Below are positions 57,286 to 64,000 of a stretch of 64,000 bases of DNA, in pieces; positions within the stretch are counted from its first letter, which is position 1; the number at the start of each line of letters is the position of its first letter. The notes under the pieces are model-generated. The model did not search any database. It was not told where the DNA came from and saw nothing but the letters and a program-made list of their open reading frames with translations. Origin of the DNA: Excoecaria cochinchinensis (lineage: Eukaryota; Streptophyta; Magnoliopsida; Malpighiales; Euphorbiaceae); NCBI GenBank assembly GCA_947683425.1, contig CANTUQ010000078.1:1862001-1926000 (forward strand), read 5' to 3'. The position numbers were made by a program, and so were the translations under genes.

Positions 57286-58034
57286 TAGTTCCTTATTTGG
57301 TTCTTGCTCAATTGTGTTAAATTTACCTATCTCAAGTATTTGATCATTAGTTGTGTGATTTACATTTGAAAAAAAAAAAAGAAAAAAAAAAAGAAAATTT
57401 ATATACATATAAAAAAAAATTTAGAAATTATCTTGTGTTCAATTCGGGTCCTATTATCTTGTTAAGTTCAAATTTGATCAATTAAGCTAGAACTTCCATA
57501 ATTGGTTTGATTTCTTCAAAGATCAAGTTAAGTACTCGTTGTTTTTTTTGATTTTGGGATATATTATTGCATGCTTTCTTTGATTTTCTTTTTGTTGAGT
57601 TTATATAAAATCTGTTTAAACTAAGCATTAGGTTTAGTTAAACATCGCATTTAAGTGCATCCGTCTTGTCTATTTTTTTCATTCTAAGTTATCAATTTGT
57701 GTGTCTAAACTGTTTTTGGTTCCAAGTACGCTAGTTTAACATATTGCACATTGTTGAACATCTTTATATACTAAAGCGCACAAAATTTATCTCTTGTGTG
57801 CTATTTCCAAGTTTGTTCAATTTTGGTCAATTTGTCTCTAGAATTAGTACTCGTTGTTGTTCTTGTTAAGTATTCATTGTTTCCAAATCAAACTACTTAA
57901 TTGTGCACATTTGTTTGAGTTTGTTTCTGAAGTACAATTGCGAGAAATTAAGTCATGAGTTGAGAGACAAACACGTGAGGGAGTGAATTGTGAGGTTTCT
58001 TTTTCCTTCTAATGTTTATTTGCAGCTTATAAAT
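57286..58034 (+). other. D1 leader, 5' end displaced by P2
   Basis: It is nearly identical to 60072-60823 of D2. It holds A-rich tracts (57369-57420), the CACGTGAGGGAGTG box near 57970 and TTTGCAG before the ATG. It begins with the TAGTT target copy of P2. Confidence 0.85.
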
Positions 58035-59042
58035 CATGTCAAGAAGGGAAAGAATAGAGACAATGGATGAGGAGGAGGATGGAAGTGTGCCTGATGTGCA
58101 AACAATGTATAAAACATTCCTGAGTGAGGTTAAGAAGTTGAATTCTAGGATGGATCGAGTGGAGGAGATAATTTGATAAGTCTATTAGAATTCTAGGATG
58201 GATCGAGTTGAATTCTAGGATGGATCGAGTGGAGGAGATAATTTGATAAGTCTATTAGAATTCAAAACCGACGTAGATCAATTAACACTCATAGTAAAAA
58301 TGAAGATTCTAAAGATATGGAATTACATTTTAAACAACTTTCTAGACTACTAAGTACGTATATGGGATAAGAGAAAAGAAAAAAAGAAGAGGAATTTGTA
58401 GTAGTAGAAATTATTTGTGAAGCTGAAAGAGATGCTATAGATTTATGTGAAGAAGAGGTGGTGAATAATGAAGAGACAATTGAAAACGAAGATGTTGTCA
58501 CTTGTTTAGGTGAAAAGGAAGATGTTTGTGTAATTGAGTTAGAAGATCAGCATTTTATGATTGCTCCTTTATTAAATGAGGAGACTGAATTGCACGTGGA
58601 AAATGAAGAGAATAATGATGAGAACAAAACGATTGTATTAAAAACTAACCACGTTTTGTCCAGTGTTTTTGTTGACTTGCAGGAACATGAGTTCTTTTCT
58701 GAAGAAGCATTCATTTTATTTCCACCTGTTCACAAGATCATCTATGAAGATCAATTTATTCCACAAGTTTCCATTCCCAATTTGAACAAAACGAAGATTC
58801 GAGGACGAATCTTTTCTAAAGAGGGAGGGGATGATATGAGCACAACCAAGCATAATGGCACAAAATCAAGGTCAAAGAAGCTTAAAGAAGTCCTACAAGC
58901 ATTCATGAGACCTTATATAAAGAGGATGCAAGTTCAAGAAGAGAAAGAAGCTAAATTGGACTATGAAGACAAGTTTAGGCCAAATGGTGCAATGGGCCTC
59001 CAAGCCACTTTATTTAGTTTCTATTCTTTATGTAACATGTAA
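58035..59042 (+). pseudogene. Acidic ORF of D1, broken
   Basis: It starts MSRRERIETMDEEEDG. An extra T (GATAATTTGATAAG) shifts frame, a tandem duplication of part of the coiled-coil region lies at about 58141-58262, and CAA to TAA occurs near 58369. The remaining open part (58458-59042) has the acidic blocks and IPNLNKTKIRGRIFSKEGG and continues 70 residues into the 3' LTR. It is a dead copy of the D2 gene. Confidence 0.88.
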
Positions 59043-59967
59043 TTAAGTATATTTGGGCAGCCCATAACCTAGAAAAACGAATTGGGCTTGATTAGAATAG
59101 GTTTGTTTTATTTTTGGCTTATTTGACTATTTTGGGTAGTTTAAGTGGGTAGGCTAAAGTTGGGCTTATATCTTCTAAAGAGTTGGGCCTAAATAACTAA
59201 TTGAGGCTTAGAAAACATGAGAGGGCTGGATTTTAAAGGGGAGATATGAATTTGGATGGGTTTGAGTCAAATTTACCTTTATGCCTACTTTGGTGAACTT
59301 GGGGTCCTAAATTTTAGGAATGGGTTTTCCTTGATAAATACTTATTATTTTGGGATATTATTGAATAGAGTTTGTTGGAGAAACAATAGGATGAGTTTAT
59401 CTTGAGTGAGTTAGCCAAATTCCACTTATAGCCAAAATTGAGTCTACATTCATTTTCCTTAGGATAATCACTAGCTTTTAGGATTATTTTCAGATTGTAT
59501 TTATCTTTATTTATTCATGTACTTAGTCCATATTATTTCCAAATACATGTAGATAAAGGTTAGGAATTATCTTTGTTATTTATTTTATTAATTATCTCTT
59601 AGAGTTAGTGTTTGATTATAACTCCTCTAGGGAGGGGTGGCTGCCTAGCCTATATAAAAGGCTGAACTTCTTCATTTGTACTTTACATTTTGCATATCTT
59701 ATGATTAATAAATTTTCATTGACTGAATTTGTGAGAGTTAATTTCTATTGATTCTTGCTATTGTATGAAGAATTAGACTTAGGCAATTTGCATGGTTAAT
59801 GTATGCTTGATTCTTATTCTTCTTACTTTCTAAATCAATCTATTATAAGCGTTTCCATTCAATCTTGTTTGGGGGTTCTTTAGATTGGGGATTTATTCAC
59901 TTGTTTATGATTAATATTCATGGTATGTTGGCGTTCTAGTTTGCATATAGGCTGGGGTTCCGCATCA
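58832..59967 (+). repeat. Shared middle LTR of the D array (1136 bp)
   Basis: It starts TGATATGAGCACAACC and ends TTCCGCATCA. It is preceded by the D1 polypurine tract and followed by the D2 primer site, so it serves as 3' LTR of D1 and 5' LTR of D2. A TATATAAAAG motif lies near 59650. Confidence 0.93.
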
Positions 59968-59969
59968 AT

Positions 59970-59983
59970 TGGTATCAGAGCTT
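59970..59983 (+). other. Primer-binding site of D2
   Basis: TGGTATCAGAGCTT, two bases (AT) after the LTR. Confidence 0.93.
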
Positions 59984-60823
59984 AGGCTAAGTGATAAATT
60001 CTTAACTATCCTTTAATTTTGTCTTCTTGAAATTCTTTCTTTGTTTTGGCCGAATAGGACTTTGTATCTAGTTTCTTATTTGGTTCTTGCTCAATTGTGT
60101 TAAATTTACCTATCTCAAGTATTTGATCATTAGTTGTGTGATTTACATTTGAAAAAAAAAAAAAGAAAAAAAAAAGAAAATTTATATACATATAAAAAAA
60201 AATTTAGAAATTATCTTGTGTTCAATTCAGGTCCTATTATCTTGTTAAGTTCAAATTTGACCAATTAAGCTAGAACTTCCATAATTGGTTTGATTTCTTC
60301 AAAGATCAAGTTAAGTACTCGTTGTTTTTTTTTTGATTTTGGGATATATTATTGCATGCTTTCTTTGATTTTCTTTTTGTTGAGTCTATACAAAATCTGT
60401 TTAAACTAAGCATTAGGTTTAGTTAAACATCGCATTTAAGTGCATCCGTCTTGTCTATTCTTTTCATTCTAAGTTATCAATTTGTGTGTCTAAACTGTTT
60501 TTGGTTCCAACTACGCTAGTTTAACATATTGCACATTGTTGAACATCTTTATATACTAAAGCGCACGAAATTTATCTCTTGTGTGCTATTTCCAAGTTTG
60601 TTCAATTTTGGTCAATTTGTCTCTAGAATTAGTACTCATTGTTGTTCTTGTCTTTAAGTATTCATTGTTTCCAAATCAAACTACTTAATTGTGCACATTT
60701 GTTTGAGTTTGTTTCTGAAGTACAATTGCAAAAAATTAAGTCATGAGTTGAGAGGCAAACACGTGAGGGAGTGAATTGTGAGGTTTCTTTTTCCTTCTAA
60801 TGTTTATTTGCAGCTTATAAATC
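59984..60823 (+). other. 5' leader of D2
   Basis: It has A-rich tracts (60150-60205), the CACGTGAGGGAGTG box near 60760 and a TTTGCAG tract before the ATG. No hairpin block and no ATTTTGCC repeats. Confidence 0.82.
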
Positions 60824-61759
60824 ATGTCAAGAAGGGAAAGAATAGAGACAATGCATGAGGAGGAGGATGGAAGTGTGCCTGATGTGAAAACAATGTATAA
60901 AACATTCCTGAGTGATGTTAAGAAGTTGAATTCCAAGATGGATCGAGTGGAGGAGATAATTGATAAGTCTATTAGAATTCAAAACCGACGTAGATCAATT
61001 AACACTCATAGTAAAAATGAAGATTCTAAAGATATGGAATTACATTTTAAACAACTTTTTAGACTACTAAGTACGTATATGGGACAAGAGAAAAGAAAGA
61101 AAGAACAGGAATTTGTAGTAGCAGAAATTATTTGTGAAGCTGAAAGAGATGCTATAGATTTATGTGAAGATGAGGTGGTGAATGATGAAGAGACAATTGA
61201 AAACGAAGATGTTGTCACTTGTTTAGGTGAAAAGGAAGATGTTTGTGTAATTGAGTTAGAAGATCAGCATTTTATGATTGCTCCTTTATTAAATGAGGAG
61301 ACTGAATTGCACGTGGAAAATGAAGAGAATAATGATGAGAACAAAAAGATTGTATTAAAAACTAACCACGTTTTGTCCAGTGTTTTTGTTGACTTGCAGG
61401 AACATGAGTTCTTTTCTAAAGAAGCATTCATTTTATTTCCACCTGTTCACAAGATCATCTATGAAGATCAATTTATTCCACAAGTTTCCATTCCCAATTT
61501 GAACAAAACGAAGAATCGAGGACGAATCTTTTCTAAAGAGGGAGGGGATGATATGAGCACAACCATGCATAATGGCACAAAATCAAGGTCAAAGAAGCTT
61601 AAAGAAGTCCTAGAAGCATTCATGAAACCTTATATAAAGAGGATGCAAGTTCAAGAAGAGAAAGAAGCTAAATTGGACTATGAAGACAAGTTTAGGCCAA
61701 ATGGTGCAATGGGCCTCCAAGCCACTTTATTTAGTTTCTATTCTTTATGTAACATGTAA
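60824..61759 (+). CDS. Intact acidic orphan protein of D2 (311 codons)
   Basis: The frame is complete from MSRRERIETMHEEEDG. Residues 20-50 form a likely coiled coil (VKTMYKTFLSDVKKLNSKMD). Next come a basic stretch, ELHFKQLFRLLSTYMGQEK, and then the acidic domain with EIICEAERDAIDLCEDEVV, ELEDQHFMIAPLL and VFVDLQEHEFFSKEAFILF. IPNLNKTKNRGRIFSKEGG precedes the polypurine tract. The last 70 residues are in the LTR and keep a reduced basic motif SRSKKLKEVLEAF. There is no gag core, protease or RT. Function unknown; it might help the element RNA enter foreign particles or act as a gag decoy. Both are speculation. Confidence 0.85.
   Translation: MSRRERIETMHEEEDGSVPDVKTMYKTFLSDVKKLNSKMDRVEEIIDKSIRIQNRRRSINTHSKNEDSKDMELHFKQLFRLLSTYMGQEKRKKEQEFVVAEIICEAERDAIDLCEDEVVNDEETIENEDVVTCLGEKEDVCVIELEDQHFMIAPLLNEETELHVENEENNDENKKIVLKTNHVLSSVFVDLQEHEFFSKEAFILFPPVHKIIYEDQFIPQVSIPNLNKTKNRGRIFSKEGGDDMSTTMHNGTKSRSKKLKEVLEAFMKPYIKRMQVQEEKEAKLDYEDKFRPNGAMGLQATLFSFYSLCNM
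61535..61548 (+). other. Polypurine tract of D2
   Basis: AAAGAGGGAGGGGA directly before the 3' LTR. Confidence 0.92.
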
Positions 61760-62686
61760 TTAAGTATATTTGGGCAGCCTATAACCTAGAAAAACGAATT
61801 GGGCTTGATTAGAATAGGTTTGTTTTATTTTGGGCTTATTTGACTATTTTGGGTAGTTTAAGTGGGTAGGCTAAAGTTGGGCTTATCTCTTCTAAAGAGT
61901 TGGGCCTAAATAACTAATTGAGGCTTAGAAAACATGAGGGGGCCGGATTTTAAAGGGGAGAGCCGAATTTGGATGGGTTTGAGTCAAATTTAGCTTTATG
62001 CCTACATTGGTGAACTTGGGGTCCTAAATTTTAGGAATGGGTTTTCCTTGATAAATACTTATTATTTTTGGATATTATTGAATTGAGTTTGATGGAAAAA
62101 CAATAGGATGAATTTATCTTGAGTGAGTTAGCCAAATTCCACTTATAGCCAAAATTGAGTCTACATTCATTTTCCTTAGGATAATCACTAGCTTTTAAGA
62201 TTATTTTCAGATAGTATTTATCTTTATTTATTCATGTACTTAGTCCATATTATGGCCAAATACATGTAGATAAATGTTAGGAATTATCTTTGTTATTTAT
62301 TTTATTAATTATCTCTTAGAGTTAGTGTTTGATTATAACTCCTCTAGGGAGGGGTGGCTGCCTAGCCTATATAAAGGGCTGAATTTCTTCATTTGTACTT
62401 TAAATTTTGCATATCTTATGATTAATAAATTTTCATTGACTGAATTTGTGAGAGTTAATTTCTATTGATTCTTGCTAAATAGTATGAAAAATTAGACTTA
62501 GGCAATTTGCATGGTTAATGTATACTTGATTCTTATTCTTCTTACTTTCTAAATCAATCTATTATAAGCGTTTCCATTCAATCTTGTTTGGGGGCTCTTT
62601 AGATTGGGGATTTATTCACTTGTTTATGATCAATATTCATGGTATGTTGGCGTTCTAGTTTGCATATAGGCCGTGGTTCCGCATCA
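61549..62686 (+). repeat. 3' LTR of D2, family D (1138 bp)
   Basis: It starts TGATATGAGCACAACC and ends TTCCGCATCA. The TATA motif TATATAAAG is at 62369-62377. Confidence 0.93.
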
Positions 62687-63593
62687 TGTTACCAAAAATG
62701 ATAAGCAAATGGTAGCACAAATGAATCCTTATCCGAATTGGATAATAATAATGAAAGGTGGTTTAGGATTAAGTTTTCCTATTCCCAAAACAGATAGGAT
62801 TAATTTTTTTCCTATTACTTAAAGGATTCCTATCTCTATTTAGAAAAGGATTAATTGCTGCCCCTAATCCTCAAGCACTTAGGATTAAGTTTTCCCACCT
62901 ATTAATGGATTTGGATTTTCCCTTTTGCTATAAATATACTCCCTTGGCCGAATCTACTCCCTACCCTTTTCTCCTCCTCTATTCTTTCTTTCACGTTTTT
63001 TTTTTCTCTTCTTTTCTTTTCTTTTTTTTTTCTTTTTTTTTCGTTTTTTTTAATAAAATAAATAACAACCACAATACAAACTACCAAACGCCTCAAGCCC
63101 AATGTGATCAGAATCCAAATTCGTTTTTCTAAAGCCCCTTTTTAAAACTCAAAAACTTCAAAGTGAAAAATGGAGGCTTAAACGTCGTTTTTGAGGATCG
63201 AAAATGGCAGTTACATAGGGCACAGCCCATGTAACAATTGTAGGGCTTGAAATTCCCTTCCCGGAAACATATTATAATAGCAAATCGGACACCCGAGTCA
63301 AAAGTTATGGCTTTTCGAAAATTTCTATTTTGTTTTTTTTTCAAAACAGCAAACTAATCTCTAATCTTCTCCTTCAAGGATTCGGATTCAAGCTAAGGAT
63401 CTTCAAGATTTCTATTGAAGGCTATTTCACGAATTCAAGGTAAAGGTAAGAAAAGAAAAGGCTAATTTAAACACACAAAGAAACACAATTAACTAAGAAA
63501 CTTAATGCAACCTAATTCGGCATAAACAACTAGAATTCAAGAAAAAGAATACGAAAACCTAACACTAAGATAAATAGGAATTTACCTTAACTT
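62687..63593 (-). other. 5' leader of M2
   Basis: It is homologous in reverse to the leaders of N2 and P3: the GATAAGGATTC region, A-rich run (62996-63060, T-rich on plus), hairpin (63210-63235) and AGAGGCCATAACTTTT-like block. No gene. Confidence 0.82.
63210..63235 (-). promoter_or_regulatory. Conserved leader hairpin (M2 copy)
   Basis: On the minus strand GTTACATGGGC pairs with GCCCTATGTAAC around TGT. The sixth pair is A-T, where N2 has G-C: a compensatory change. Confidence 0.6.
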
Positions 63594-63607
63594 TGGCTCT
63601 GATACCA
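63594..63607 (-). other. Primer-binding site of M2
   Basis: TGGTATCAGAGCCA on the minus strand. Confidence 0.92.
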
Positions 63608-63609
63608 AA

Positions 63610-64000
63610 AGATGCGGAACCCAATAGCTAACGAGCTACAAACCCACACATACGATTCGAATAGCAAAGCAAAATCAGATAAATACCCTCCCTATTGAAC
63701 CCCCAATCAACATGTGAATGGAAACGCAAATAATCGGGAATTAAAGAACCTGAAAAACGCCACAACCAAACAATTGATAAGTTAATCAAATTCTTCATGC
63801 AATAGAAAAGAAAACAATTCGCTCTCAATCTAAGCAAGATAATTCGGCTATGCCAATGAATATTATTCAAATCTGAAAATCTTAACATAACTTGTTCTAT
63901 TTATAGGGTGGCTAACCCTAGCTGGCAAATAACCTAAAAAAAACCCTAATGAGGCCTTTTACTAAGGTAGGCCAAATTCCTAATGGGCTATTCAATTAAT
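63610..64000 (-). repeat. 5' LTR of M2, partial (A/B type)
   Basis: On the plus strand it begins AGATGCGGAACCC, with A where T is expected, so the inner LTR end is mutated. It includes the TATTTATAGGG TATA region near 63897 and is cut by the window end. Confidence 0.85.

Larger units (their letters stand above)
57286..62686 (+). mobile_element. D array: two non-autonomous units sharing one LTR
   Basis: The order is internal region D1 (57286-58831), LTR (58832-59967), internal region D2 (59968-61548), LTR (61549-62686). Each internal region ends in a polypurine tract. D2 has a primer site; the D1 start was displaced by the P2 insertion. The LTR-internal-LTR-internal-LTR form points to unequal recombination. 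The right flank is TGTTA within the M2 leader. Confidence 0.88.
62687..64000 (-). mobile_element. Element M2, 5' part, runs off the window
   Basis: On the minus strand it has a 5' LTR (63610 onward), primer site and leader. The D array interrupts the leader at 62686. Its leader has the hairpin block of the autonomous families. Its coding region should lie to the left, beyond the D and P2 insertions, and is not recognised here. Confidence 0.82.

Noticed and set aside
1..64000. tRNA, rRNA, CRISPR or cellular genes
   Set aside because: No cloverleaf, rRNA segment, regular spacer array or cellular protein domain was recognised; tRNA-like words are primer-binding sites.

Overview
The window is plant nuclear DNA made almost entirely of nested LTR retrotransposons. 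The evidence is the LTR termini (TGATGCG at the start, CGCATCA at the end), primer-binding sites of the type TGGTATCAGAGC (complementary to plant initiator-methionine tRNA), Ty3/gypsy-order polyproteins (gag, CCHC knuckle, protease, RT, RNase H, integrase with GPY/F-type tail) and 5-bp target duplications. No cellular gene, tRNA, rRNA or CRISPR was recognised. The composition is AT-rich and looks like a flowering plant; the species cannot be told. The lineage looks like an initiator-Met-primed chromovirus without a canonical chromodomain, perhaps CRM-like; this is inference.

Layout. 1-818: older flanking DNA with a 33-bp minisatellite. 819-5640: plus-strand element P1 (LTR, gag-protease-RT) cut off inside RT. 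5641-5932: inverted integrase fragment. 5933-6848: solo LTR. 6849-8815: minus-strand gag-acidic pseudogene and leader (H0b). 8816-36838: autonomous-type element H1 (TSD GTAAG), which contains N1 (9906-18689, TSD CTTGT), which contains N2 (13106-17703, TSD TTTTA). H1 also carries an unrelated LTR-like unit X (21336-27159, TSD GAGTT) holding the gag-less element NC1 (22863-25890, TSD GGGGA). The 3' LTR of H1 is split by a solo LTR (31258-32433, TSD GATTT) and by element M1 (32449-36782, TSD GCTAT). 36839-41453: minus-strand autonomous relic H0a. 41454-57285: plus-strand element P2, split by the nearly complete autonomous element P3 (43500-54700, TSD CATGG), whose leader holds the gag-less element N3 (46143-49285, TSD GTTAT). 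57286-62686: D array, with two internal regions around a shared LTR. 62687-64000: leader and 5' LTR of a minus-strand element M2 that runs off the window.

How the parts work together. Three element classes share termini, primer site, leader motifs and polypurine tract. Autonomous copies (P1, H1, H0a, P2, P3) encode gag-pol. One non-autonomous class (H0b, N2, M1) keeps the gag core but replaces the zinc knuckle and all of pol with an acidic domain of about 200 residues. A second (N1, NC1, N3, D1, D2) keeps only the gag N-terminal coiled coil joined to the same acidic domain. NC1 and N3 have almost identical LTR pairs, so elements with neither gag core nor pol have moved recently, presumably using proteins of copies like P3. 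In almost every family the reading frame runs through the polypurine tract into the 3' LTR.
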